Notes: generated by a model from the letters alone, not told the origin. 64,000 nucleotides of DNA from Deltaproteobacteria bacterium (GCA_021824175.1 JAKALP010000008.1:62001-126000); one strand, 5' to 3'; shown: positions 17,168 through 26,482, counted from the first letter of the stretch. Made by a program: numbers and translations.

Positions 17168-18994
17168 TTAGAACTGATCCAACGTCAAGTCGCGGCCCGT
17201 AACCGTGCTTTGGGTAGTGAGCCCGGCCAGGGCCAGGGCCGTGGCGCCGAGATCCGATATCCGGATCGGCGAGCGGTTCACGCCCTTTTTTCCGCCCGGT
17301 GTTTTGACGGCCGCCATGATGGGCAGGGTGTCCACGGAGCCGTGGCCGCCGTTATACACGCGCCAGGGTGGCGTCCAGGTGGGGACGTTGATGCCCACGT
17401 TGGGGATATGGCCGTTGTAAACCGGAATCTGCCAGCCGTTTTTGGCCAGAATCACCAGATCGGGCCAGAGCATATTTCGCTCTCGATCCACATCCACGTA
17501 ATAGGAGTGATAGAGTTCGCCGGGCAGACTCACGCCTGGCACGCCCTTTCGCATGTCATCGCGGTCCAGCACCCACCAGGGGCATTCCAGGGCGCCGGTC
17601 TGGGGGTTTCTTGCTCGATGGGAGAGCAGAATCGCTTGGGCGCGGGCCACCTCTTCTTTTCTTTCCCGCCAATACAGCACGCCATAACTGCTGACACTGA
17701 AGGCATAGACCCCTTCGGTGCGCAGTTTCGCCTTTTCGAGGATGGCCATGACATCGGTGGAGAAGAAATCTTCGGTACTCAAATGGTTGATGGAGGAGTG
17801 ATCGCTCAGTAGAATAATGTGTGCTTCTTCGGCTATCCCCAGTTCCTTAAGGCCCTGGATCAGGCGTCCGAATTGCTGATCTACATCACGGACGCAGTCG
17901 AGAACCCCTTCCCGGACGATCAGGCCATTTCGTTTGCTCACCATGAGATTGTTGATGTCGCGCGCGGCCGGCGTTCCGGCGAGTTCGGGATTTGCCTGGA
18001 TGAATTCCGCTGGGTCGTGGGCCGTGCCGATACAGTGCCCACCGTCATCGCACTGGGCCAGAAGAATGTAGGCCAGATCCGGGTCTTCGCGCCGGAAGAT
18101 TTCCAGGGCTGAATCAGCCACCCAACCATCATGGGGGAAGTGTTCGGGGAAATGCTCCATCTGGACGGTCAGAAGACTTCCCTGGCCGGTGTAGAGGCGG
18201 GTCATGACCTGGGATGGATTCAGGTGGGACAAGATATGGCCCTTTTGCATATGGCTGAAATCGAAAAAACCCCGGTGTCCCGACTCGTAATCGTCTTTGG
18301 CATTCGCGTCGGTGTTGGGATCAGCAAAACTCTCTTTTTGCGGCGGCGCAAGATAGGCCGGATGGTCTTTGCCCGTGACGATGAAATCCACAATAGGCGG
18401 GTCGCCGATGTCCTTGAACATCTCCGCCACCCACTCTTTGCCGCTGATGATCATGGTTTTAGAATCCGGCCACTGGCGTTTCCAGGCGTGAAAGATGGTG
18501 TCCACGGGCCGGCCCTGGTCGTCGCGCGCAAAGGAGAGATGGGAGCGTTTCAGAATCGCTTTGTCGCCGTTCCAGGATGCGGGTTGCGCCCAGACGCCGA
18601 TGATGCCGGTCTGAGCCGAACTGCAGCCAGCCATGGCATTGAGATGATTCATGTCCGTGGCCGCGGGCAGATGGGCCAGGGCATTGGGATACCACAGGCA
18701 GCTGTCCAGGAATGCGCGGAGATTGGGCATCAGCCAATTTCCCGGCGTGCCGCCCTGGTTGCCCATGGCATCCAAGCTCGCATAGGCCGGGTGCAAGGCA
18801 TCAATGGCGATATAGATGAGTTTTTGAGGTTCTTCTGATTGGGTATTCAGCGCGGCCAATGTTTTCGCGGCTTTTCCGGGGCCGACCAGGGAGCCCAGAA
18901 CCACGGAGCCGGTCACTACCCCTGCTTTTTTTAGAAAATGTCTACGGCTCACCGACTGACACTGTTCTGTTTTCTTCTTCTTCTGTTTTTTCAT
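17168..18994 (-). CDS. Tat-exported alkaline phosphatase superfamily enzyme (NPP/sulfatase-like)
   Basis: The 608-residue precursor carries a twin-arginine signal (SRRHFLKKAG, about residues 17-26) and a hydrophobic stretch, so it is exported folded. The mature part resembles nucleotide pyrophosphatase/phosphodiesterases: IYIAIDALHP gives the first metal Asp, ATDMNHLNAMAG the Thr nucleophile and NH signature, LLSDHSS the Asp-His pair, and GGHGSVDT a late His. The substrate may be a phosphodiester, phosphonate or sulfate ester. It follows the amidohydrolase gene by 7 bases and is the last gene of the C39-RimK-GCS2 operon, hinting that the pathway product is processed in the periplasm. ATG 18994 avoids a 29-base overlap with the upstream gene. 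Confidence 0.8.
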   Translation of the reverse strand: MKKQKKKKTEQCQSVSRRHFLKKAGVVTGSVVLGSLVGPGKAAKTLAALNTQSEEPQKLIYIAIDALHPAYASLDAMGNQGGTPGNWLMPNLRAFLDSCLWYPNALAHLPAATDMNHLNAMAGCSSAQTGIIGVWAQPASWNGDKAILKRSHLSFARDDQGRPVDTIFHAWKRQWPDSKTMIISGKEWVAEMFKDIGDPPIVDFIVTGKDHPAYLAPPQKESFADPNTDANAKDDYESGHRGFFDFSHMQKGHILSHLNPSQVMTRLYTGQGSLLTVQMEHFPEHFPHDGWVADSALEIFRREDPDLAYILLAQCDDGGHCIGTAHDPAEFIQANPELAGTPAARDINNLMVSKRNGLIVREGVLDCVRDVDQQFGRLIQGLKELGIAEEAHIILLSDHSSINHLSTEDFFSTDVMAILEKAKLRTEGVYAFSVSSYGVLYWRERKEEVARAQAILLSHRARNPQTGALECPWWVLDRDDMRKGVPGVSLPGELYHSYYVDVDRERNMLWPDLVILAKNGWQIPVYNGHIPNVGINVPTWTPPWRVYNGGHGSVDTLPIMAAVKTPGGKKGVNRSPIRISDLGATALALAGLTTQSTVTGRDLTLDQF

Positions 18995-19001
18995 GTTCCC
19001 A

Positions 19002-19697
19002 TCAAACTTTTGAGCGAATCGCGGTTTCAAGTCCGTCCAGCACGGCCTCGCTTAGATCCCGCCAGTGGCGCCATCCTTGCACGAATGTGCGCTGGTTCAA
19101 TTCCAGCTCGATGCCGATGTAGCGCTCGGGATATAGGGTTCGAAAATAAGTGGCCAGCCCGTCGGAAACGCCTTTGTAAGGTTCGTTGCTGCTGATTTTA
19201 TAAATCGGATGAGATTCACGGATCGCTGCTTTCCATTGGCGGCAGAATTCCTTTTCTGCTTCACGTCGGGGATCGTAAAGCAGGCCCACATCCATATCGC
19301 GCACCTGGCCATCCAATACTGGCGTAAAGCTGTGGCAGGCAATGTGTAGAACTCTTTTTTTTCGGGCCATGGCTTTGGTCACAGCCCGCTGAATGGGATC
19401 GCGGTGGGGGAAGTAATAGCGGTCCAGGATGCTCTTTTTAACAGCAGGGGTCCAGGATCGGGTGATTTTGGAGAAAAGCCGAGGGTGGCCCACGCTGCGA
19501 TTGAGATCCACCAACAGCCGGGAAGTAAAGGCCGCAAAAAGAGGCGCGTTGAAACGCTCGGCCATCATGCGCGCGGTCTGCACGGCCCCCAGGTCATAGC
19601 CCCGGTGGGAATTCAACAGTTCTTCGTGCCCCTTAAAAAGCCGCTGGTAGGGTTTGGGGATCTTATTGCCGCCGTGTTCGCAGGTGATGATGATCAT
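19002..19697 (-). CDS. N-formylglutamate amidohydrolase-like hydrolase
   Basis: This 231-residue protein belongs to the N-formylglutamate amidohydrolase family, zinc hydrolases that cleave N-acyl glutamates. Signature parts are visible: CEHGGNKIP at residues 6-14, HRGYDLGA at 31-38, LLVDLNRS near 61 and HIACHSFTP in the middle. The true start is taken as ATG 19697, whose ATGA overlaps the stop of the GCS2-like gene. The ORF upstream of it reads inside that gene. In this operon a histidine-utilisation role is unlikely because no hut gene is present. Cleavage of a gamma-glutamyl or acyl-glutamate bond in the operon's product is the better guess. Confidence 0.83.
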   Translation of the reverse strand: MIIITCEHGGNKIPKPYQRLFKGHEELLNSHRGYDLGAVQTARMMAERFNAPLFAAFTSRLLVDLNRSVGHPRLFSKITRSWTPAVKKSILDRYYFPHRDPIQRAVTKAMARKKRVLHIACHSFTPVLDGQVRDMDVGLLYDPRREAEKEFCRQWKAAIRESHPIYKISSNEPYKGVSDGLATYFRTLYPERYIGIELELNQRTFVQGWRHWRDLSEAVLDGLETAIRSKV

Positions 19698-20932
19698 GGT
19701 GTAAACACTCTTCCCATTTCCAGTCCAGTACAAAGTTCGCCATAAATCTCTTCCAGATGTTCGCGGCGCAAATCGCCCGCCAGGGCCGTAGAAATACGCC
19801 GGGCCAGGCACCCGTGGGTCAGAATGATGTGCAGCGCGGCAGATAATTCTTCTTCCCAGTGTGTGCCATCAATGCATGTGGCGGCCAAATGCTGCCAGAT
19901 CTCCCGGGTCGTCGCGCGGGAACGATTTATCCCCAGGGCCATTAAATAGGGCTTATGGTTTATAACCGCGCCGTCCGCATCACGAATTACTTCCAGAAAC
20001 AGATCAGCCAGTAGGTTCGTATCCATGGTCTTGATGGCTTCAGTGGGCATCCACTGTTCCCGGCACAAGGCCTGAAGCGCGAAGGAGATCAGACCCGCGC
20101 AGGCCAGATCCGCCTGGGGGGCCTCCTGGATGTCCAATACACGGATCTCGATGGCGCCACGGTCAAAACGGGCAATGGCGCCACGGGCGTTAAGAAATTC
20201 GTGCTGCAAGGCGCCGTCGGGATCATAGGGGGCGATATCACTGTACATGCGCTGGAAGATATCGCGCTCATAGGCCGCCTGGGTGTAGACCGGCTCGGGT
20301 ACGATACGGCCGGCCACCGAAGGGATGCGCTCCGAATTGTGGCGGTATACTTCCATGCGGCTGTCCAGATTACCGGTACGCTTTCCGTCGAGAATGGGTG
20401 AGGTCGCGGTCAGGGCCGGCATGATGGGCAGCAACAAGCGGATGGCGGCATGCAGCCGGCCGAATTCATCGTCGCCGCAAAAGGGCAAGTTGATGTGGGT
20501 GCTCTGGAGATTGGACCAGCCGTGGCCCCGGCACCCGAAAATGCGGTCAAAGGCTTCGTATACCGGGCTGTACTCATGGGGCCAGAGTTTGGTTTCGGTC
20601 AACGGGTCCATCCAGGGATGGCAGGCCGTGGGCATGAGCCGTCCACCCAGCGGCGCCAGGATGGCGTTGATCTTTTGAATGTCGTGTTGGAACAAAGCTT
20701 TCAGGCCCGGCACGGCTTTGGCCGGACCATTGGTTTTGAGTTCAATGACGTGCAACACCAGCTCGTTGGACCAGCTCAGCGGCCCCAGTTCCACTTCGGA
20801 AACGATTTGGCCGGCCGCCGCTTCCAGTACTTTATCCGCGATGGGCAGAACCGACAGGCTGCGCTGGTCCACAATCATGTATTCCAATTCGATGCCGATG
20901 GCTTCGAAGAGGTGCAAAGAAGTTTCGGTCAT
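19694..20932 (-). CDS. GCS2-type carboxylate-amine ligase
   Basis: The 412-residue protein belongs to the glutamate-cysteine ligase type 2 (YbdK-like) family, ATP-dependent enzymes that join the gamma-carboxyl of glutamate to an amine. The opening GIELEYMIVD is the Mg/ATP-binding strand, and STHINLPFCGDDEF and NSERIPSVAGRIVPEP follow in family order, with the arginine/glutamate-rich IEIRVLDIQEAP further on. The substrate amine is unknown. It overlaps the upstream RimK-like gene by ATGA, and GGAG lies 9 bases before its start. Two different amide ligases back to back suggest stepwise assembly of a short peptide. Confidence 0.87.
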   Translation of the reverse strand: MTETSLHLFEAIGIELEYMIVDQRSLSVLPIADKVLEAAAGQIVSEVELGPLSWSNELVLHVIELKTNGPAKAVPGLKALFQHDIQKINAILAPLGGRLMPTACHPWMDPLTETKLWPHEYSPVYEAFDRIFGCRGHGWSNLQSTHINLPFCGDDEFGRLHAAIRLLLPIMPALTATSPILDGKRTGNLDSRMEVYRHNSERIPSVAGRIVPEPVYTQAAYERDIFQRMYSDIAPYDPDGALQHEFLNARGAIARFDRGAIEIRVLDIQEAPQADLACAGLISFALQALCREQWMPTEAIKTMDTNLLADLFLEVIRDADGAVINHKPYLMALGINRSRATTREIWQHLAATCIDGTHWEEELSAALHIILTHGCLARRISTALAGDLRREHLEEIYGELCTGLEMGRVFTP

Positions 20933-22401
20933 GCGTTGCGGCTCCCGGAGGCGCGGTTTTCGATGCGTTTGAGAAATACTTCCATGATGCGCAGGTAGAG
21001 CTCATCCTGGAGCACGTCATCTTCATAGCCGGATTCAATGTTGGGATTATCGTTGATTTCGATGACCACGGCCGTTTTGCCAATCTGTTTGAGATCCACT
21101 CCGTAAAGGCCCTCGCCGATCAGGTTGGCCGCTTTCAGTGCGGTTTTAACCACGGCTGAGGGCGCCTTGCCCACTGGCAGGGTCTCCACCTTGCCATATA
21201 CTTCCCGGCCGCCTTTATCCTTGCGAACGATCTGCCAATGGTTGCCGGCCATATAGTATTTGCAGGCAAACAGCGGTTTGCAGTCCAGAATGCCGATGCG
21301 CCAATCGAATTCCGATGGCAAATACTCCTGGGCGATGAAGAGTTCGGACTTTTTGAGCAGTAATTTGGCCTGCTCCAGCATGGTTTCTTGATTTTCCACG
21401 CGCACCACGCCCTGGGAAAAAGAGCTGTCCGGCTGCTTTAGGATGCAGGGGTAGCTGATGTTCGGCAAAAGTGCTTCCAGGTTTTTGGAATGGACTATGC
21501 GGGTTTGGGGGATGTTGATTTTGGATCGCCCCAGCAGTTCCGCCAGGTAGACTTTGTTGGAGCAGCGCAAAATCGATTCGGGATCATCGATCACCACCAG
21601 CCCTTCGGCCACGGCCTTGCGCGCCATGCGATAGGTGTGATGATCCACGTTGGTGGTTTCGCGAATGAACAAGGCGTCAAATTCGGATAGGCGGTTGGAA
21701 TCTTCCTTGGTGATCAATTCCACGCCGATACCCACCTCTTCGGCCGCCTTGGCAAAGCGCTTGAGAGCTCTGGGGTCCGAGGGCGGGCGTTCCTCATCGG
21801 GATTATATAAGATGGCCATGTCATAGCGCGACACGGCCCGCTTGGGGATGTAGAGTTTCTTGCCGGCAAAATACTCCGAGGCCACCGATTCGGCAAAGGC
21901 GCGTTCTTCCACCGGGATCTCTTTGACAGTCAAAGGCGATACATTGGTCAGTTGCCAATAGTCCGCATAAAATCCGAAATCGGCCCTTAAAAATGGCGTC
22001 GGGAAGAATTTGAAGAGCCGTGAGCTGATCTGCTCGAAACGTTTATCCTGGCTTTTACCGAAGTAAATATCGATGGAGATCTTATGCGGATCATGATCCG
22101 TGAAAAGCTTTTCCAGGGCCTCTTCCAGCTCTTCGGAGACCAGGCGGATGATGCCCACCGACTTCATATCCTGAATGGTGGTGATGTTGGGGACGGGTTT
22201 GTGATTGCGGGCCTCGGCCAGCAGGCTGACATAATAGCCGATGCTCTGATACCGATAAGAACGGCAGATATTGAATACCTTGGCGCCTTTAAGATTGGAA
22301 AAGGAATGATCTGATAAATAGGTTCGGGCGGACACCAGCTCAAAGCCGGCAAATTGGAGCGGGCACTCTTCCGGGTTTTCAATGACCACAAGAACGGTCA
22401 C
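20929..22401 (-). CDS. RimK-type ATP-grasp ligase with RLAN-like N-terminal domain
   Basis: The 490-residue protein has an N-terminal alpha/beta domain of the type called RLAN (RimK-like ATP-grasp N-terminal) at about 1-150, a linker, and a C-terminal ATP-grasp module (about 285-480) like RimK/LysX. PCILKQPDSSFSQGV contains the ATP-binding Lys, and VIEINDNPNIESG the Mg-binding Glu/Asn. Such enzymes ligate amino acids, often glutamate, to a carboxylate through an acyl phosphate. The start is GTG 22401 with a perfect AGGAGG 4 bases upstream. It sits between the C39-like peptidase and the GCS2-like ligase. Confidence 0.86.
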   Translation of the reverse strand: MTVLVVIENPEECPLQFAGFELVSARTYLSDHSFSNLKGAKVFNICRSYRYQSIGYYVSLLAEARNHKPVPNITTIQDMKSVGIIRLVSEELEEALEKLFTDHDPHKISIDIYFGKSQDKRFEQISSRLFKFFPTPFLRADFGFYADYWQLTNVSPLTVKEIPVEERAFAESVASEYFAGKKLYIPKRAVSRYDMAILYNPDEERPPSDPRALKRFAKAAEEVGIGVELITKEDSNRLSEFDALFIRETTNVDHHTYRMARKAVAEGLVVIDDPESILRCSNKVYLAELLGRSKINIPQTRIVHSKNLEALLPNISYPCILKQPDSSFSQGVVRVENQETMLEQAKLLLKKSELFIAQEYLPSEFDWRIGILDCKPLFACKYYMAGNHWQIVRKDKGGREVYGKVETLPVGKAPSAVVKTALKAANLIGEGLYGVDLKQIGKTAVVIEINDNPNIESGYEDDVLQDELYLRIMEVFLKRIENRASGSRNA

Positions 22402-22419
22402 AATTCCTCCTTTTAAAAT

Positions 22420-23136
22420 TTACCTCCCCTTGGGCGGGGTGACAATCAACAAATTTGCGTCATAGGTTAGGATGCCCAACATAATGGCGCACACCAGACG
22501 ATTCAAGCGCACCGGGTAAATTTGGCTGGCGCTGATGGGATTGGGCAACAAGGGGTCGGCTACCAGGGCGGTACGCTCCTGCATGTCATAACCGCACAAG
22601 ACCACAAAGTGGCCGGTGGGTTCTCCTTGGACATCGTCATAGATCATTTTTTTGCCGGCCTCGATTTCCCGCGCCGTGCGGTAAAGAAAGGTGGCTGACA
22701 GGCCTGTCAGGATTGGAACCGACCGCTTGAGCAGACCGCGGATCAGGTTGGCGGTCAAGTCCTCAAAGCGGATGGTGCCTCCCAGTCGCAGAAACTCAAG
22801 GTAGGCCAAAGAGGCCGAACGGATTTTGGGGTTGCTCTTGGCCCGCATCTGGCGGATCAGGCGCTCCTGCATCTCCCGGGGGCTCAGCTTGAACCAGGTG
22901 GGATCAAACACCTGCAGATTAAAAGTGTAGAGTTTGGCTCGATAGCCCCGTTTAAGGGCGTGGCACCCCATGAGGACCGCCAAGGTGCCGCCCCCCTTGA
23001 GCTGTTTGACCTGGCGGATGACCTGAGGCAGCGGGATTTTATCTCCAAAGTAGTTGTATACCGCTTGCAGGCAGGTCGGCCCGCAGGTGGTGTCGTCGGG
23101 CTGGGCTAGAATTTCAAAGTGGAGTCGTGTATCCAT
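22420..23136 (-). CDS. C39-like papain-fold cysteine peptidase
   Basis: The 238-residue protein has a papain-like peptidase layout resembling family C39 (leader-processing peptidases). The oxyanion Gln is near residue 12, C18 in DDTTCGPTCL is the nucleophile, H176 in GHFVVLCGYD is the general base, and D194 in VADP the third residue. It lacks a transporter domain and a signal peptide, so it acts alone in the cytoplasm. It is the first gene of the operon. It may cleave a precursor or catalyse transfer, as some C39 relatives do. The ribosome binding site is weak, so the exact start is uncertain. Confidence 0.8.
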   Translation of the reverse strand: MDTRLHFEILAQPDDTTCGPTCLQAVYNYFGDKIPLPQVIRQVKQLKGGGTLAVLMGCHALKRGYRAKLYTFNLQVFDPTWFKLSPREMQERLIRQMRAKSNPKIRSASLAYLEFLRLGGTIRFEDLTANLIRGLLKRSVPILTGLSATFLYRTAREIEAGKKMIYDDVQGEPTGHFVVLCGYDMQERTALVADPLLPNPISASQIYPVRLNRLVCAIMLGILTYDANLLIVTPPKGR

Positions 23137-23341
23137 AGGTGAGTGGATGTCTACCTCGCTGGCGCCGGATGGGGTAGTGACAACGGGTCCATGCTACCAG
23201 AGCTGGTGTCTCTGTTGCGGCTCTGCAATTCTATGTCGAGCAGGCTCGCGGATGAGGAAAAAAGTATCAGCAATGGAGTAATGGGTCAAGGCAGGGGGGA
23301 GGGTAAGTCTGAAGCGTTGCTTTGATCGGCAACGGCAACGG

Positions 23342-23383
23342 CATCGGTATCGCTATCGTGGTGTCTCGATATCGATACCGATG
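23342..23383. repeat. Hairpin repeat in the gap before the exporter genes
   Basis: Arms CATCGGTATCGCTATCG (23342-23358) and CGATATCGATACCGATG (23367-23383) pair at 16 of 17 positions around an 8-base loop. The surrounding 410 bases (23137-23547) hold no gene; further degenerate CGATACCG copies follow. It looks like a simple-sequence palindrome family rather than an operator. Confidence 0.7.
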
Positions 23384-23547
23384 CTGATTCCGATACCGAA
23401 AACATAGCCATTCAAGAGCCATGACTCACCTGCCGGCAGCATGAGAAGAGTTGAGAATGAACTTCTGGATTTTTCCATATGATTGCGCTACCGTAGCGGT
23501 CATCGCAGATAACCCCTCAGCCCCACGAAAGGTGGTTCAAAAGAGCC

Positions 23548-24582
23548 ATGAAACGCAAACTGAGAATCATCCTCCCGATTATTTTGATTATCGCCATTGG
23601 AACGATCGCGATCCGTTATTTTGTAAAGGTCGAAGAAGAGATTAACCAAACCCATCTCAATATCTTCGGCAATGTGGATACCCGCACCGCTCAACTGGCC
23701 TTCATCGAGCAGGAGCGCATCGATCAGGTTTTGGTGGAAGAGGGGGCTGTGGTAACGGCCGGGCAGGCTTTGGCCATTTTGCAAACCAACCGGTTGAAGG
23801 CCCAGATGGCCGAGGCCCAGGCCCAGGTCAGCGCGTTGCAGGATGCCGTTGATCGTCTTGAAGCCGGTACACGGTCGCAGCAAATCGACCAAGCCAGGGC
23901 TGAAGTATCGGCTGCCAAGACGCGGGTCGCCAACGCCGAACTGAACTACCAGCGCTTGAAACAGATCACCGATGCCGGCATTGTCAGCCTCCAAAACCTG
24001 GACAATGCCCAGTCCCAGCTGGAGGTGGAAAAGGCCCAGCTCAAGGTTAGGGAAAAAGCCCTTAACCTCGCTCTGGAAGGGGCGCGCAAAGAGGATATCG
24101 CCGAAGCCCGCAACCGGCTGCAGGCTGCCAAGGCCAGTCTGGAACTGTTCAACATCCGCCTTAAAGATATGACCCTCCTATCGCCTTCCGATGGCGTCAT
24201 TCAGAACCGGATTCTCGAACCCGGCGAAATGGCCGGCCCCAGTCGACCGGTCTTTACCCTGGCCCTCAATGATCCCAAATGGGTGCGGGCCTATGTCGCC
24301 GAGCCCGACCTCGGGCGCATCGCCCAAGGCATGACGGCTACGATCCAGAGCGATTCCTTCCCTGGCGTAACCTTTGAAGGCTGGATCGGTTTCATCTCGC
24401 CAGTGGCCGAATTTACCCCCAAGAATGTTGAAACTTCCGATCTGCGCACCAAGCTGGTGTACGAAGTGCGGGTCATGGCCCGGGATCCCCGCAATCAATT
24501 GCGTCTGGGCATGCCGGTGACGGTCAGCGTGGACCTGACCACCTCACCGGGCCCTGGAAAGGACGCGGCGGTCAAGGGGTAA
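23548..24582 (+). CDS. ybhG: HlyD-like periplasmic adaptor of an ABC exporter
   Basis: The 344-residue protein is a membrane fusion protein: an N-terminal membrane anchor (about 5-25), a biotinyl-lipoyl half motif, a long alpha-helical hairpin rich in Ala, Gln and Glu (about 80-210), the second lipoyl half (LLSPSDGVIQNRILEPGE), and a beta-barrel domain. It would link the inner-membrane transporter below to an outer-membrane channel. No TolC-like gene is in the window. It is the first gene of a four-gene set in the order of E. coli ybhG-F-S-R, which is linked there to export of toxic cations and drugs. Confidence 0.85.
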   Translation: MKRKLRIILPIILIIAIGTIAIRYFVKVEEEINQTHLNIFGNVDTRTAQLAFIEQERIDQVLVEEGAVVTAGQALAILQTNRLKAQMAEAQAQVSALQDAVDRLEAGTRSQQIDQARAEVSAAKTRVANAELNYQRLKQITDAGIVSLQNLDNAQSQLEVEKAQLKVREKALNLALEGARKEDIAEARNRLQAAKASLELFNIRLKDMTLLSPSDGVIQNRILEPGEMAGPSRPVFTLALNDPKWVRAYVAEPDLGRIAQGMTATIQSDSFPGVTFEGWIGFISPVAEFTPKNVETSDLRTKLVYEVRVMARDPRNQLRLGMPVTVSVDLTTSPGPGKDAAVKG

Positions 24583-24588
24583 AACTCC

Positions 24589-26379
24589 ATGGGTCTTCAA
24601 GCAATGGTACATGATCCCCAGGGGCGCGATGTCGTGCTGGCTGTGCGCCGACTGAGCAAATCCTTCGTCGTTAAAAAAGGCGCCGCACCCCAAGTGGCGC
24701 TCGACGAGGTGACCCTGGATGCCCTGGCCGGCCAAGTCACGGGGCTGGTAGGCGCTGATGGGGCTGGCAAGACCACCTTGATCCGCACGGCCGCCGGCCT
24801 ATTGGTGCCCACCAGCGGTTCAGTGACCGTGCTGGGGCTGGACAGCACCCGGGATGCTTTGGAGATTCAACGTCAAGTCGGCTACATGCCGCAAAAGTTC
24901 GGATTGTATCAGGATCTGAGCGTGGCCGAAAACATGACCCTTTATGCCGATCTCCAGGGCGTGCCCATGGATCAGCGGCCGCGGCGCTTTGAGCGGCTTT
25001 TGCAAATGACCGACCTGCAAGCATTTACGCGCCGCAGAGCCGGTGCCTTATCCGGCGGTATGAAGCAAAAATTGGGGCTGGCCTGCGCCCTGATCAAATC
25101 TCCGCGGATGCTGCTGCTCGACGAACCCACCGTAGGCGTGGACCCGGTATCCCGGCGGGAGCTTTGGAAAATCGTCTACGAGCTGGTGGAAGAAGAGGGG
25201 ATCGGAGTACTTCTTTCTACGGCCTATCTGGATGAGGCCGAACGTTGTCACCAGGTGATTTTACTGCATGAAGGTCGCAAGCTGGACGAGGGGCCGCCTC
25301 AGAAATTCAAGGACCAGATCCGCGGCCGGGTGGCGCTGGTGACGCCGCCTGCCGAAGTCAAAGCGCGTCAGATCCAAAATCAGCTGGCCGGCCAAAGCGG
25401 CATCCTGGATGCCACCATCCGTTCCGCGCGGGTGCGCGTGGTGACGGCCCAGGGCGCAGTGCAGCGAGTGAAAGAAATACTGCCCAGCGCCTTTCACTCC
25501 CATGTTCAAGAAACGGAGCCAACCTTCGAAGATGCCTTCATGGCGTTGATTCCCCATCGGGAAAGCCAGTTGCAATTTCTTCAACGCTCGGAAACCCAAA
25601 CCCATAATAACCACCAAGAAGTGATGGTGCGCACTCACGGGTTGCAGAAGTTCTTCGGAGAATTTGAGGCCGTCAAGAAGATCACTTTCGAGGTACGGCG
25701 AGGGGAGATCTTTGGATTACTGGGGCCCAACGGCGCCGGCAAAAGTACTACTTTTCGGATGTTGTGCGGACTGTTGAGCGCCAGCGGCGGAGAAATCAGC
25801 GTGGCCGGTCACGATCTGCGCCGCTCTGGCGCCCGGGCCCGGGCCCGCCTGGGATACATGGCCCAGCAGTTTTCGCTTTACGGCCAACTCAGCGTGGAAG
25901 AAAATCTCTCTTTCTATGGCCGGGCCTATGGTTTGACCGGCGCCAAGCTCAAGCAGCGTCTGGCCTGGGCCGATGAAGAATTCGGGCTGACCCAGTGGCG
26001 TCAGATACAGGCCGGTCAGCTTCCCGGCGGTTACAAACAGCGGCTGGCCATGGCCGCGGCCCTGTTGCATGAGCCGGATATTCTTTTTCTGGACGAACCC
26101 ACTTCGGGGGTCGACCCCCTGGCCCGGCGCGAATTCTGGCTGCGCATCAACGGTTTCGCCGAACAAGGCGTTACCGTGGTGGTGACCACCCACTTTATGG
26201 AAGAGTCCGAATACTGCGATCGGATGCTGATCATGTCCCAGGGGGCGAGCCTGGCCATGGGCACACCCGACGAGATCCGCCATCTGGCCTATAGCTCAGA
26301 TAACCCTGATCCTACCATTGAAGATGCCTTTGTGGCACTGGCCCTGGGAGTATTGCCGGCCGGCCGGAACGAGGAGTAG
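24589..26379 (+). CDS. ybhF: ABC exporter ATPase with two fused nucleotide-binding domains
   Basis: The 596-residue protein holds two complete ABC domains. The first has Walker A GADGAGKTT (55-63), signature LSGGMKQK and Walker B MLLLDEPT. The second has GPNGAGKST, the degenerate signature LPGGYKQR and ILFLDEPT. The GADGAGKT form of the first Walker A and the LPGG form of the second are typical of YbhF/RbbA-like proteins. It is encoded 6 bases after the adaptor gene and energises the two permeases downstream. Confidence 0.9.
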   Translation: MGLQAMVHDPQGRDVVLAVRRLSKSFVVKKGAAPQVALDEVTLDALAGQVTGLVGADGAGKTTLIRTAAGLLVPTSGSVTVLGLDSTRDALEIQRQVGYMPQKFGLYQDLSVAENMTLYADLQGVPMDQRPRRFERLLQMTDLQAFTRRRAGALSGGMKQKLGLACALIKSPRMLLLDEPTVGVDPVSRRELWKIVYELVEEEGIGVLLSTAYLDEAERCHQVILLHEGRKLDEGPPQKFKDQIRGRVALVTPPAEVKARQIQNQLAGQSGILDATIRSARVRVVTAQGAVQRVKEILPSAFHSHVQETEPTFEDAFMALIPHRESQLQFLQRSETQTHNNHQEVMVRTHGLQKFFGEFEAVKKITFEVRRGEIFGLLGPNGAGKSTTFRMLCGLLSASGGEISVAGHDLRRSGARARARLGYMAQQFSLYGQLSVEENLSFYGRAYGLTGAKLKQRLAWADEEFGLTQWRQIQAGQLPGGYKQRLAMAAALLHEPDILFLDEPTSGVDPLARREFWLRINGFAEQGVTVVVTTHFMEESEYCDRMLIMSQGASLAMGTPDEIRHLAYSSDNPDPTIEDAFVALALGVLPAGRNEE

Positions 26380-26408
26380 AAGATATTTCACAAGTTCCAA
26401 AATCGTAC

Positions 26409-26449
26409 TCGTACTCGTACTCGAAAAAAATGTTCGAGTACGAGTACGA
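26409..26449. repeat. Perfect 17-bp palindrome inside the exporter operon
   Basis: TCGTACTCGTACTCGAA (26409-26425) and its exact complement (26433-26449) flank a 7-base loop in the 103-base gap between the ATPase and first permease genes. The RNA hairpin would sit just upstream of the permease ribosome binding site and could modulate relative expression, though it also resembles a simple-repeat palindrome family. Confidence 0.85.
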
Positions 26450-26482
26450 AAAAGAAATTGCAGGAGGGTGGAAGATATAAAC

